Below are positions 37,327 through 46,151 of a stretch of DNA of 64,000 nt, piece by piece (within the stretch, counting starts at the first letter, position 1; each line of letters opens with the position of its first letter). The translations under genes and the position numbers were made by a program. Source of the DNA: Elgaria multicarinata webbii (taxonomy: Eukaryota > Chordata > Lepidosauria > Squamata > Anguidae); contig NC_086180.1 in assembly GCF_023053635.1 (NCBI RefSeq), positions 91,675,447-91,739,446 of the forward strand. Reading direction: 5' to 3'. The notes under the pieces were generated by a model that worked only from the letters and a program-made list of their open reading frames with translations, made no database searches and was not told the DNA's origin.

Positions 37327-39225
37327 AAATTACATATGGCTAAACTAAGAAAAAAAAATCCAAACTTACAATCCTGAATCTATCGATACAATGATGGATC
37401 ATCATCTATACTAACAGCAAACTCCAAGTGCCAATCCTTATATAATGAAAATGGTATCATAGAACCATAGAATAGTAGAGTTGGAAGGGGCCTATAAGGC
37501 CACCAAGTCTAATGGAATCCCTGAGGTTTGAGAACAAAAAACAAACAAACACCTCTTTGAAAAAATCCTAAAGGGATGAAAATTTCCTACATAACCTAAT
37601 AAGGACAGAACATGCTCAGTGGGCATAGAATGCTGACTGTCTTTAGGAGAAGGGCAGAAAGGAATGAACATCGAGGGATAGGGGAAATGGAATGGAGTAT
37701 CCTGGAAGAAGGCATAGCTGGAACACTAAACAGGTGCACTCCAGACTGCTGGTCCTATTCACAGAACTGCATTTATGAGATGTAGCTGAAGAGCTCTTTG
37801 CTTCAGTGGAATGGAAATGCATTTAAACATGCTGAGAAATTTCCATCCATCCTTTCTACAATCAGAGGGTACCTCTCTCACCCTAAAAGACTGCTTGGAC
37901 AGTCAAACCTGCATGGTCAAGGAAGTGTTTGCTTGTTTTATGGTGTTCTTGCTATTGTGAATGAGATTTTATCTGCTGCTCCTGTGTTGATTTAATTCTT
38001 AAGTTTTTTCATTGATTTTAAATTGGTTGAGAATATATTAACATCACCAGTATCTCCTGATTCGGATGAGCAAGAAAATCTTTTCCCACATTCAGTAATA
38101 GCAGAAAGACCACATCTAAATAGCCCCACAGTTGAAGAGTTACTTTTGGAAAAATAAAAGATAATTTTAACACTTGGCTTTCTGTACACATTGCCTAATT
38201 GCAACTTCCCAGAAAGTTTTTCTGCTGACAACTTACTGGAGTGGTTCAGACAGAAGAATTTATTTATTTATTTATTTTATTGCATTTACATACTGCCCAA
38301 TAGCTGAAGCTCTCTGGGTGGTTCACCTTCGGCTTGAGCCCTCCTCCTCCTCCTAGTAATGAGTAGCTTTCTTGTAGCAAGCTTACTACTTCATTAAAAA
38401 GGCAAACAAAAGTTTGTTATTTGCCTGTAAGCCAGGAGCTCAAGTCAAGATCAAATTATTATTAATATTTATTTATAAAGCACCATCAATTTTCATGGAG
38501 CTGTACAGAATAAAATCCTGAGTACAGACAAATATGAACCATAGTTTGCTATTTCAGATGAAACAACAAACTATGATTTGCTGCAAACAGAGACTGAAAA
38601 CTAGTAATTACAGCACACATGAGGCGGAGGAGGGTGGAAAATGTATGCAAGCCCAAGGTTTGAGTCTGCTGGTTCTTGTAATGGTAAACCATAATTTGGC
38701 ATCATGGCCACATTCAGATGTAATAATAAGCCAGAATTGCTGATCACCAGTGCACTCTGCCCTATTGGCCCTGCTTTGCTCCTCCCACCATCAGCTTCAC
38801 GAGAACCCCGACACCTAGTTTATTATTCGCCCGTTTGAAGTTGGTTTCCCGTTTTGGTTTGTTAAGGGAGTGACAAGCCAGGGCCCAGGGCTCCCTCATT
38901 AATTTAGCCATTCCTGCTGGTAGGAGGAGCCAAGGCACAGCAGTCACACAGCCTACACAAGTACCCTGCTCATGAACAATAAGCCAGAATTCTCAACAAT
39001 TCCGGCATATCTCTATGTCCAAATGTGCCCTTTGCCTGAACAACTTCATTGCAAAGCTACTTTATTTACTAAATAATGAAATAAAAAATTGATTTCTACC
39101 TACCAGAAATCTTTGCCACAATCCATACAAGAAAGGCATTGACAGTTCCGGCACATATTTACATGCTTTTCTACCTGCCCCTTCTTCACAGATTCTCCAC
39201 ATGCGTTACATGTAAAAACCACCAT
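27652..39225 (-). CDS. LYAR: LYAR, cell growth-regulating nucleolar protein (8 coding exons)
   Basis: Joined exons: 39225-39104, 36100-35986, 35196-35092, 34571-34488, 32485-32146, 30924-30856, 29408-29323, 27786-27652; 351 residues. LYAR proteins are nucleolar zinc-binding proteins linked to rRNA processing and gene regulation. Visible features: an N-terminal LYAR-type zinc finger (CNAC at 6-9, CRNC, CLSC-DC by residue 36, HVKC near 50); the conserved [18 protein letters not shown] block; a helical region [11 protein letters not shown]; a long Lys/Arg-rich low-complexity middle in exon 5; and the conserved C-terminal domain [18 protein letters not shown] through [20 protein letters not shown] to KVKLLK. 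The human protein is 379 residues as I recall it, so the basic middle is somewhat shorter here. All splice sites are GT/AG and phases agree. It is head to head with ZBTB49. Confidence 0.97.
28073..28152. mobile_element. short palindromic MITE
   Basis: CCTTCCCCAACCTGGCGGCC ... CCAGCCAGGTTGGGGAAGG: inverted ends around CCAGATGTTTTGTACTACAA. A widespread squamate type; here much shortened. LYAR intron 7. Confidence 0.7.
28155..28500 (+). mobile_element. L2-like LINE 3' end
   Basis: The plus strand reads [17 protein letters not shown], the segment just before the LINE C-terminus (compare 22846-23136), followed by degraded sequence and an AT-rich 3' UTR. In LYAR intron 7, antisense to the gene. 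Confidence 0.65.
29323..29408 (-). CDS. LYAR: LYAR coding exon 7
   Basis: Reads [20 protein letters not shown] then ISVKKLRKK, the most conserved C-terminal block. Acceptor ATACAG, donor GTATGT; ends in phase 0. Confidence 0.95.
29545..29730. mobile_element. MITE fragment, family of 15943
   Basis: Contains inverted ACCATCCATGATGG words and GTTAGTGTGTTGTCTGTGAG / GTGTGTTAGCATGCTGTCTG ends as in the 15943 element. LYAR intron 6. Limits uncertain. Confidence 0.4.
30440..30720 (-). mobile_element. L2-like LINE reverse-transcriptase fragment, minus orientation
   Basis: The minus strand shows [11 protein letters not shown] and [12 protein letters not shown], a decayed version of the FLGKALERV and GTETALVTLVDDL segments seen at 24404-24640. 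LYAR intron 6. Confidence 0.55.
30856..30924 (-). CDS. LYAR: LYAR coding exon 6
   Basis: Reads [20 protein letters not shown] then EHQ, 69 bp, phase 1 at both ends. The acceptor TGCAG at 30926-30925 is preferred over a nearer TACAG because only it keeps the frame. The acidic stretch agrees with the family. Confidence 0.8.
31204..32032. mobile_element. composite DNA-element region in LYAR intron 5
   Basis: The right end ACCATTGATTATTGTGTTGT CCAAATCC matches, allowing differences, the ends of the element at 59797-60559. Inner inverted words (AATCAAC / GTTGATTATT) lie at 31843-31990. The GC-rich part (31330-31830) shows long open frames on both strands without protein features. The left limit is unsure. 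Confidence 0.45.
32146..32485 (-). CDS. LYAR: LYAR coding exon 5 (basic low-complexity region)
   Basis: From [20 protein letters not shown] through [17 protein letters not shown] to [10 protein letters not shown], 113 codons plus one base. Lys/Arg-rich and probably disordered, consistent with nucleolar targeting. The donor at 32145-32144 (GGTAAAG) is chosen because its phase fits exon 6; reading on would reach a stop after 20 more codons. Confidence 0.85.
33717..34424 (+). mobile_element. CR1 LINE, 5'-truncated, in LYAR intron 4
   Basis: The plus strand has an open frame of 185 codons (33785-34342) with [47 protein letters not shown] and the CR1 C-terminus [21 protein letters not shown] full CR1 3' UTR follows, ending ATTCTATGATTCTATGA at 34408-34424. 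It is the best-preserved CR1 3' end in the window. The frame is antisense to LYAR. Confidence 0.93.
34488..34571 (-). CDS. LYAR: LYAR coding exon 4
   Basis: Reads [20 protein letters not shown] then IFSEATSK, 28 codons in phase 0, with acceptor TAAACAG and donor GTAAGC. A CR1 LINE ends only 64 bp downstream of the donor. Confidence 0.93.
35092..35196 (-). CDS. LYAR: LYAR coding exon 3
   Basis: Reads [20 protein letters not shown] then [15 protein letters not shown], 35 codons in phase 0 at both ends, with acceptor TTTTGCAG and donor GTAAGTTG. Confidence 0.95.
35500..35805. mobile_element. hAT-like MITE in LYAR intron 2
   Basis: The ends GGGCGAGTTCAGATGATTTC and, inverted, GATTGGGTTCAGATGTTCGC form imperfect terminal inverted repeats sharing GTTCAGATG. 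The interior is GC-rich without coding features. No exact duplication. Confidence 0.5.
35986..36100 (-). CDS. LYAR: LYAR coding exon 2
   Basis: Completes the Trp codon and reads [20 protein letters not shown] then [18 protein letters not shown]. The acceptor is CAAAG and the donor GTAAAAAC; ends in phase 0. Confidence 0.95.
36200..36384 (-). mobile_element. tRNA-derived SINE, minus orientation
   Basis: The minus strand starts with a tRNA-like head: GTAGCTTAGTGGTAGAGCAC (A-box region, 36373-36354) and CAAATTCAATGCC (degenerate B box). It continues GGGCTGGGAA and GGAGAGCTTCTGCC. Too degenerate to be a functional tRNA gene. LYAR intron 1. Confidence 0.7.
36598..36732. mobile_element. palindromic MITE, about 135 bp
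   Basis: The left end GGCCATAGCTAGACCTAAGG TTTATCCCAGGAT and its inverse at the right end (ATCCTGGGATAAACCTTAGG ...) are almost perfect inverted repeats. A degraded copy lies at 17110-17240. LYAR intron 1. Confidence 0.8.
37281..37324. repeat. (TA)n(TG)n microsatellite
   Basis: Four TA units then about seventeen TG units in LYAR intron 1. Confidence 0.9.
37459..37525 (-). mobile_element. CR1 3' terminal fragment, minus orientation
   Basis: ATAGAATAGTAGAGTTGGAA GGGGCCTATAAGGCC is the inverse of the CR1 terminus. LYAR intron 1. Confidence 0.8.
38255..38330 (-). mobile_element. LINE 3' tail, minus orientation
   Basis: ATTTATTTATTTATTTTATT leads into CTGCCCAATAGCTGAAGCTC and TCTGGGTGGTTCAC, the inverse of the tail at 385-548. 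Confidence 0.7.
38454..38520 (-). mobile_element. L2-like LINE tail fragment, minus orientation
   Basis: AAATTATTATTAATATTTAT then AAAGCACCATCAATTTTCAT GGAGCTGTACAG: a decayed copy of the 3418-type tail. Confidence 0.65.
38530..39040. mobile_element. MITE-like sequences with inverted ends
   Basis: Left words AACCATAGTTTGCTATTTCA / AACAAACTATGATTTG and ACATTCAGATGTAATAATAA, and the right AACAATAAGCCAGAATTCTC, show inverted and direct relations typical of the 15943 group. Limits not resolved. LYAR intron 1, just 64 bp from coding exon 1. Confidence 0.4.
39104..39225 (-). CDS. LYAR: LYAR coding exon 1
   Basis: Starts [15 protein letters not shown] at ATG 39225-39223, matching the family's conserved N-terminus. 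It holds most of the zinc finger and ends in phase 2 within the Trp codon at a GTAGGT donor. An untranslated lead likely begins after the acceptor at 39290-39289. Confidence 0.95.
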
Positions 39226-39288
39226 TTCTGACAAAATAATTGAATGTTTCTTCAAAGGCGGCTAGAGCTGATTGTTCTCCAGGAAATT
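39226..39288 (-). other. LYAR: LYAR 5' untranslated part of coding exon 1 (inferred)
   Basis: On the minus strand an AG acceptor after ATTCATTCCT (39290-39289) precedes the ATG by 63 bp with no other ATG between. This suggests a spliced 5' leader joined to an upstream exon in the GC-rich region. The exact acceptor is inferred. Confidence 0.5.
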
Positions 39289-40479
39289 CTAGGAATGAAT
39301 TAAATGTAGAATTAATAGTTCTATATAAATGTATTTTAATTACTTTTTAAAAGTAAAGCTACCAGAACAAAACGCAGCAAAGATATTCAGATCCTTGTCA
39401 AACTTAAAGATAAAAACTGTGATGTTAATATCGTACATGAAATACCATACACTCAAGGCCATTAGTATTTAAAAACCTAGAGGTGCTGGTATTTATTGTG
39501 AACATCCAACAGACTGAGTTCAAATAAAATTCAATAAGGAGATGTTGCTCATTTTACAGAACAGTTTGCATTCTTATGCACATTTATTTGTCCTCTGAAT
39601 TCACTGGGACTTACTTCCCAGTAAAAATACACAAGATCAGGCTAAGAGTATTCTAAACTTCTCCCTCAATTTCTTTATATCTCAGAGCAGGAAAAGCCCA
39701 AACTATTCTCCTTGGCACCATTCCCAGGCTCCAAAACAGGATGGTTTCATCAAGAAGCAGCCCAGGAACATCCCATCAGCTTGGCCTGAGAGAACTGTTG
39801 GGGCAGCCCTTTCTTCACCTTCCTGAGGCTACTTAAGATCTCTGTGCCCCGAGGAGAAGGCCAGGCCAGGGAGCTTATGACATCAGGTCCTGAAGCGTCC
39901 CATCAGTCAGCCTTAGAGAATTCTATTGTTTTGTATTTTGTACCATTTATGTTATATTAATATATTTTTAAAAAACCCTGCAAAGTGCCTCAGGCAGCTG
40001 GGCAGAAAATCAGCATATGAATGCATTAAATAAAAGGTGGTATTTCACCAATGTATTACCCAAAGCATGATAAACTTTCTAAAATTTGAACTGTAAAAGT
40101 TATGAAGACCCTACAAGAGGCCCCGTGAAACCAAATACTTAGCTTTCAGACACCTTTCCAAATATTTGTATTGAAAGATGATTGACATAAGCAACACATG
40201 ACAGATTTACAGACACGAATGAGACTCAAGAGTTTAAAATGTTTCACTCATTCAAAAAGGTAAACTTCAGAAATTGACAGGAAGCAAGTTTAATGCAAAC
40301 AGAAGGAAACATTTTATGTACACAATATTAAATCACCCCATGGGATTCCTTGCCATAAGTTGCTGTGGCAACATTAAAAGGATCCTAACAACTCCATGAA
40401 GACACATCTCTCTTTACAAGCTTAGGCAGATGCCTCCCATCACCCTGCAGGATCTGCCTGTCTTTGTTTTCAAACAGAA

Positions 40480-40795
40480 GGCCAAGCTAGATAGATTATT
40501 GCTTTGATCCAGCAAGGCACATAATTAGAACTGACTTGCTAGGTCAGTCAAGATGCATCTACTAGTCAGGCAGGTAACAAGACATGCTGAAAGCTCACCA
40601 AATGCTCTGCCCCAATGTGTGTTTATATCACAGGTATAACCCCCCCACTCCCCTCTGGACACGGGGGTTTCTCTTTGGCCGCTGTGGCAAAGAGCAGTTG
40701 GTGGCCCCTTCTTCCTGAGTTTGTCTAATCTTGTTTTAAAGCCATTGAAGCTAGTGGCTGCTGTCCCAGGGAATTCCGTACATTAATTACACTTC
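40480..40795 (-). mobile_element. CR1 3' UTR fragment, minus orientation (second subfamily)
   Basis: Inverse of the 18619-18870 type: on the minus strand CTAGCTTCAATGGCTTTAAA, ATTAGACAAACTCAGGA and GGATCAAAGCAATAATC appear in the same order. LYAR first intron. Confidence 0.65.
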
Positions 40796-41409
40796 AAACA
40801 AGCTTCCTTTTATCACACTTTTCCCAGATGCATACGATTGCAGGGGACACAGGCGGGGGGGAGCGCTGCTGAGAGAACAGGTGGGTTGTCCCCATCGTTT
40901 ACCCACCAGTGACTCCTCACGGGACCCTCAACCTGCGTTTATTTACTCCCCATAGCTTGCAATGCATGGACTTCTGGGGTGGGGGAAGGTGTTTGCAAAA
41001 TGGCTCAAAGCGACTTCTTAATTTCAGAAAGTTACGTCTCACTTATTATAGCACAGACGTTCAGAGGGATTTAGTATCTAATTGGGCAAAAGAGGAAGCG
41101 GAAAGGACGCCGGGCCCCTGTCCTTTGCACACACGTACAGAGCGGGCAAAGGGCCTCCGAGCAGGGACGTCTGTTCTAGATGCTCGGTGCGGGGGAGGGA
41201 AGAGGAGCAGGAATAGAAGCCCACTGGCGCTGCTGCGGCCGATCTTTAAGGAAAGGAAGAGAGAAAAGGCCTCCCACCACACTTCTTAGCACGAGCAGGC
41301 AGAGGGGCCGGGACGGACGGACGGACGGAGGGGGGGTCACGGGCACCCCTTCTGTGCCGCTCTTCGCATGGCTCCGCGCATGACGCAGAGGGGCGAACGG
41401 GGGTCTTAC

Positions 41410-41720
41410 CGCAGGATCTGCCCGTCCGTCACGTGTGTCCCCTGCAGTCTCCCTGGCTGTCGCTCTCGGGTGGACGTTGGGAGAGGCTGCTGGCAGCCGG
41501 GCTGGGGAGGGCGGAGGAGAGGCGCCGGGGGGAGCCGGGCTGGCCCACGCGGCGCAGGCCCTCGCCCACTGCTCACTCCCCGATGGCGCCTCCGCCTGGC
41601 GCACGTGCCGCCCCCGCCGAGGTCTCCTTCCTTGGCGCAGGCCAGAGGCGGCCTCAGATCACAGACTGAGGGAAAGCGACGCGCGCGCGCACAGCCGGAA
41701 CTTCCGGTAGAGTGGTGTCG
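41410..41720 (-). other. LYAR: LYAR untranslated exon 1 (inferred; 5' limit unknown)
   Basis: On the minus strand GATCCTGCG is followed by GTAAGAC, a good donor whose last exon base is 41410. The transcription start is not visible; 41720 is a guess from the nearby ETS motif. Confidence 0.4.
41700..41708 (-). promoter_or_regulatory. ETS-type site (ACCGGAAGT)
   Basis: The minus strand reads ACCGGAAGT, the consensus for GABPA/ETS factors, which commonly drive CpG-island bidirectional promoters. Confidence 0.65.
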
Positions 41721-41795
41721 TCTACCTCTCGGCATCTCTATGGTCGAATTGCATACGCTCATAGATGTACAAAAAAGACTCGCACCAAGCATAAA

Positions 41796-41804
41796 ACTTC
41801 CGGG
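41796..41804 (-). promoter_or_regulatory. ETS-type site (CCCGGAAGT)
   Basis: The minus strand reads CCCGGAAGT, 96 bp from the first ETS motif and in the same orientation. Confidence 0.65.
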
Positions 41805-41819
41805 TTTGCATTGCCTGTC

Positions 41820-41942
41820 TGTCTCCGCTTCCCTAGAGCGGAATGGGGAAAACGGCGGCGAAAGCCGGGCCTATAGCGTCGCCGCGATGGGGCAGCGGGG
41901 AGCCCCCCCTCCCCCTTACAAGAGCAGCACGGGAAGGGCTTC
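41820..41942 (+). other. ZBTB49: possible ZBTB49 untranslated exon 1
   Basis: GC-rich sequence ending in TTC followed by the donor GTGAGT at 41943-41948. ZBTB49's first coding exon has an acceptor just upstream (46131), so a non-coding first exon is expected. The 42890-43270 block is the other candidate. Start unknown. Confidence 0.3.
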
Positions 41943-42049
41943 GTGAGTGGGGGTGGTGGGGGCAGTAGAGCCTTTCCCTGCGCGTTTTGGTCTTTCACAT
42001 ATTGTGATCGTTACAGGGGGGCGTAGAGCAGAAAACCAGTTTTAAGCAG

Positions 42050-42091
42050 AGTTTTATCCATGCCTACTTAGAAGTAGGCATGGATAAAACT
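42050..42091. repeat. perfect 20-bp inverted repeat with 2-nt spacer
   Basis: The left arm 42050-42069 (AGTTTTATCCATGCCTACTT) is exactly complementary to 42072-42091, with AG between. The arms resemble part of the short dispersed hairpin repeat at 43886. Confidence 0.95.
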
Positions 42092-42231
42092 TTGAGCGCC
42101 ATAAAACTTACTCCCAGGTAAAAGGGGTGCAGGATTCCAGATTGGGATCAGAAATGTCCAAACCGACGACGCTGAGATCGCGGGGATGCGGCGGGAGGGC
42201 AGAGGACGCTGGGCGCTCACAAGTCACTTTT

Positions 42232-42296
42232 GATCGTTACGTTTATATCCCGCCTTTTTTCCTCCGATGAACTCAAGGCGGTTTACATTCGTTTTA
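42232..42296 (-). mobile_element. LINE 3' tail fragment, minus orientation
   Basis: GTTTATATCCCGCCTTTTTT then GAACTCAAGGCGGTTTAC: the 3' tail of a LINE in inverse, as at 23465 and 48486. Confidence 0.55.
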
Positions 42297-42668
42297 TAGA
42301 ATCATAGATTGGTAGAGTTGGAAGGGGCCTACAAGGCCATCGAGTCCAACCCCCTGCTCAATGCAGGAATCCACCCTAAAGCATCCCTGACAGATGGTGG
42401 TCCAGCTGCCTCTTGAAGGCCTCTAGTGTGGGAGAGCCCACAACCACCCTAGGTAGCTGATTCCACCGTCGCACTGCTCTAACAGTCAGGAAGTTTTTCC
42501 TGATGTCCAGCTGGAATCTGGCTTCTTTTAACTTGAGCCCGTTATTCCGTGTCCTGCACTCTGGGAGGATCAAGAAGAGATCCTGGCCCTCCTCTGTGTG
42601 ACAACCTTTCAAGTCTTTGAAGAGTGCTATCATGTCTCCCCTCAATCGTCTCTTCTCCAGGCTACACA
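42297..42668 (-). mobile_element. CR1 LINE 3' end, minus orientation, inserted between GC-rich blocks
   Basis: Inverse of the 33717 copy: the CR1 terminus at 42298, 3' UTR, and on the minus strand [36 protein letters not shown] and [20 protein letters not shown]. 5'-truncated. It lies just downstream of the shared promoter region. Confidence 0.92.
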
Positions 42669-42889
42669 GGCCCATTATCCTCACAACCACCCCGCTGTGA
42701 CTGTGAGGTACAGTTGGGCTGAGAGTCTCAGACCGGCCCAGAGTCACCCGGATCTCTTGGCTCCCAGGCCCGCCCGCCCGGTTCCCACCGCGAAAATCTT
42801 TAAAGCGCCCCATCCCCGAACCATTCACATGACAGAAAGTGTGCAGAAAGCAGAAGGCCCCTGTCTTTCCTGTTCTATCAGTTACTAAG

Positions 42890-43270
42890 TCTAGGGATGC
42901 CGGAAGCGACAGCAGGAAGCCACTCCGGAGGAAGAGGGGGAGGCGAGGCCGCCCCTCCAGCCCGGGCGAGGCGTCAGGTTTCGGCCTGGTGCCCGGGGAG
43001 GTTTTGCCGGAGGAGGAGGAGGAAGAGGGGAGCCACGAGGACGGCGCGAGCCGAGCCTGAGCCCTGGCGTGAGGGCGACTGACTGCGGGGGGGCGCCGCC
43101 TGGCCAGCTGCCCTGCCTCTGCCTCTGCCTCTGCCTCCTGGCCCGCCCCGGGGAGAAAGGTCCGCCAAGGTTCGTTCCTCGCCCTCCGTGCTTCAAGGAG
43201 CAGCAGCAGCTCCCGAGCGTATTATGGCCAAATGCGAAGCATGTTTATTCGGCAGCTCTGCATTATGTCA
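42890..43270. promoter_or_regulatory. second GC-rich block upstream of ZBTB49
   Basis: A CpG- and GGA-rich segment with GCCGGAAGCG, CCCGGGCGAGG, GGAGGAGGAGG and a (CTGCCT)n-like run (43113-43138). It may be the other half of an originally continuous CpG island, or an alternative ZBTB49 start. No conserved coding frame. Confidence 0.5.
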
Positions 43271-44651
43271 CGCGAGGTGAAGCGAGTGGATGGAGCAGAG
43301 GGTGAGCTGGTGGGGAGAAGGGGCCACCCCACCCCCCGATATTGGGCTGAGGGTCCTTCCACGAGGGCAGCCTCTCCTCCCTCCCTCCCTCCCTCCCTCC
43401 CTCTCTCAGAAGACAGGCCCTGGGTTCAGCCCAACAGGGCTGAAACAGTCATTCTGAAGCCAGAAAGGCCCATTGACCCAGAGTTCAAAGCTAATGCAAA
43501 ATGACTGTTTAGAGTTCACAGTAGCTAATTTTATAAGCCGTTGGATATGCTGCAGCTGATCAGGCAAAGTGTAATCCGCCTGCTTTCCAGCCTTCATCGC
43601 CCCCCCCCCCCCGAGAATGGGCCTGGCTTTCCGAAATGCGCTGTGGTACCCAGCTATTGGCAAAACATTCACTCTTACCACTCTTACCAAGCAGAAATAG
43701 GATGGGATCCTGAATGCTCCCGTGGGTGGCTCCGAAACAATACTCCTCAAGTAGCCCTTCCTTTCACAGGTGATCATCAAGAAATCCCACTAGGTACTTT
43801 ATTAACCCTTTCCTCCTAACTAACCTTAAAAATGTGTAGTAATCAATCTGTTTTTCCTCCATAAGGTCCATTACAGTGAAATACTATGCATGTCTACTCA
43901 GAAGTAAACCCCATTGGGTTCAATAGGAGTTACTCCTAGGTAATTCTGTATAGGATTGCAGCCTTAATGTTTCTGGCAAACAGCTGCCAGGGTGTCCCTG
44001 TTCCCACATATGTGACCAACCAGCATCAATTGTGGGGAGTTTATCTAAAACTTCACCACGGTACACTCAAGCACCCGAGCCTGGCTCCTACAATCCCAGC
44101 CTAGAGTAAAATACGTCTTGTGCCAAGAACCTTTCCTTAGGGTGGGGACATTTACACTAGGGCAATCCCACCCCTAGAAGATCACCCACCACCGCTGAGC
44201 AATCCCTCCCTTCACTTACACTGCCACCATTAAACTACCCTTTATTTAAAATACATATTTCCCCCTAAAATAGCTGATCATTATGTGTGAGACAAAACAG
44301 TTCAGAGGTACCAGGAAAGTAAGCAAAGGTATGTAGTATTTTTTTTAAAAGAAATAAAACAAGAGAATTTTACTACTTTTAAACAAGGGTTCCGTATAGT
44401 TACTTTTACCACCAATCAAGTGTTAAAAGTCCCAGTTCCTGTTCACAACTAACCTTAAGCTAATTCCTATCAAGCTCTGCCCCAGTTAACTCACAGGCCT
44501 AACTACAAGGGTTTAAAGGGCAGCTTCCTTCTGCTCAGGGTCAACTCCCACCTAGAACTTACAAGGCTATTCAGGCTTCTTCTGAAGTCTTCAGTTTGGT
44601 CTAACTGCTGCCCAGTCTTCCGACCACCATCACCATCTGACATTCAGGCTG
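43271..44651. other. ZBTB49 first-intron sequence, short hairpin repeat only
   Basis: Contains a CCCT microsatellite (43377-43405), a short dispersed hairpin repeat (43886-43968) and otherwise no recognised gene or repeat. Confidence 0.45.
43886..43968. repeat. short dispersed hairpin repeat
   Basis: ACTCAGAAGTAAACCCCATT GGGTTCAATAGGAGTTACTC and TATAGGATTGCAGCC. The AGTAA..CCATTG and CAAT..AGTTACT halves pair. Relatives lie at 19322, 28524, 34998, 39580, 49795 and 52256. Confidence 0.7.
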
Positions 44652-44659
44652 ACTCAGTT

Positions 44660-44972
44660 AGACTGACCATATGAAAAGGAGGACCGGGCTCCTGTATCTT
44701 TAACAGTTGTACTGAAAAGGAACTTTCAGTAGGTGTCATTTGTATATATGGAGAACCTGGGAAAATTCCCTCTTCACCACAACAGTTAAAGCTGCAGATG
44801 CCCTGCCCTCTTTTAAATCTGGTCACTCTAGTATAGCTCCTGCATCTTTAACTGTTGTGATGAAGAGGGAATTTTGCCAGGTTCTCCATATATACATATA
44901 TACAAATGACACCTGCTGAAATTCCCTTTTCAATACAACTGTTAAAGATACAGGAGCCCTGTGGTCACCCTA
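44660..44972. mobile_element. hAT-like MITE, second copy
   Basis: Same element as 17691-18000, with inverted arms ACCATATGAAAAGGAGGAC ... GGTCACCCTA. ACTCAGTT at 44652-44659 and 44973-44980 is the target duplication. In the first intron of ZBTB49. Confidence 0.85.
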
Positions 44973-45291
44973 ACTCAGTTCTTTCCTTCGAAGGCTGCTC
45001 CAGTCTTCCTCTCCCCACTTGCAGAACTTCTCCTGCATCTGTCTCATGTGCTGTCCGATCAGCCTTTCTGCCCTTGTAGCTGCTCATCACCTTGGCTGAT
45101 GTCTTCTTCAGCCTCTCACAAACACACCTCCTAATGACTTAGGCAGACTTCTCCTGATACACTTCCCCACCCCCCAGATGCCTCTCGGGCTCTTTATATC
45201 CTCTAGCCAATCAGCTTTGGTGTAGCCGACTCCACCTCTGTATAGATTTAGGAACAATGCACATCCTTAGAACGTTCAGGTATTCTCCAAT

Positions 45292-45415
45292 CAGATGGTA
45301 CCAGTTTTGATCTGACCTTCCCATATATAAGGACAGAAACACAACATATCAGTTAAAGTTTTATTTCAGCTTTACCTCAGTTTCTTTGCAGTTGGTAACC
45401 TTATTCCCACCATTC
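45292..45415 (+). repeat. 124-bp direct repeat, copy A
   Basis: CAGATGGTACCAGTTTT to TTCCCACCATTC; about 7 differences from copy B at 46467-46590. Identity unknown. Confidence 0.9.
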
Positions 45416-46131
45416 TCACTACCCATATGCCTCGCACCAGCTTATTACATTAGGGGACTTATAGATCACTTCAAATGACCACCTTCCTTTGGAAATATAA
45501 ACCAGGCGAAAGCCGTCTCTTCCTGCATTAAAAATCAGTGATGTGTTCTGCCACTGACTTTCCTGTGTGAGAGAAGGGGAAATGCATATCTTAAAATGGT
45601 GCTTGTCATCTACAGTTTTTATAAGAACTTGAATTAACAATATTTTAAATTTTTAGTTGAATTAATTGTTGATTTTAAGGCTTTTAAATTGATGGATCTC
45701 ATTGATGAAACATTGAAGAGGCAGGCTCCCAGGCTGCTGAGCTGGAGTTCTGTGATGGTTGTACTCTGTTTCGACCTCTTTTTAATTGTTGGAGTGATTC
45801 TGGATAAATAAAAGTTTGGTTTATTCATATCTTCCTGAACAGGAAAGTAACATCAACACTGGGCAGGGAAAGAATTACGTTTGCTTGTGAATCTTTCTCT
45901 CTATAGTCATCTGTAGGATGTATGCATGAGTTGTATGCTGAATTGTCACATATTTGAGTATGGATAGTGTGCTATAAAATAGACTACATTTTAAATCTTT
46001 GGATTAAGTAATTATTTTAGAATGTAACATATAGACCTTTTGTGTATAACAAATCTATTATAATATATGGTTCCCCATAGTGTATATGTAAAATTCTGCT
46101 TCCTCAGAAGTTTTATCCTTTATTATCATAG

Positions 46132-46151
46132 GTAAATAAGGCCCATCTGGC
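46132..46151 (+). other. ZBTB49: ZBTB49 5' untranslated lead of first coding exon (inferred)
   Basis: An acceptor CATAG ends at 46131; a second possible one (CCTCAG) ends at 46107. Either joins a non-coding exon upstream to the ATG at 46152. Confidence 0.45.

Larger units (their letters stand above)
41080..41960. promoter_or_regulatory. CpG-rich bidirectional promoter region of LYAR and ZBTB49
   Basis: The stretch is rich in G, C and CpG and holds GCGCGCGC (41680s) and many CGG words, unlike the AT-rich flanks. LYAR's first splice donor (minus) is at 41409 and a plausible ZBTB49 first donor (plus, GTGAGT) is at 41943. The two genes therefore start within a few hundred bases of each other. 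Two ETS-type motifs lie between. Long open frames here on both strands are a by-product of few AT-rich stops. Confidence 0.75.

Noticed and set aside
41176-41946. Long open frames in the CpG island on both strands
   Set aside because: GC-rich sequence has few stops; no family motif, and the frames overlap each other on opposite strands in a promoter region.
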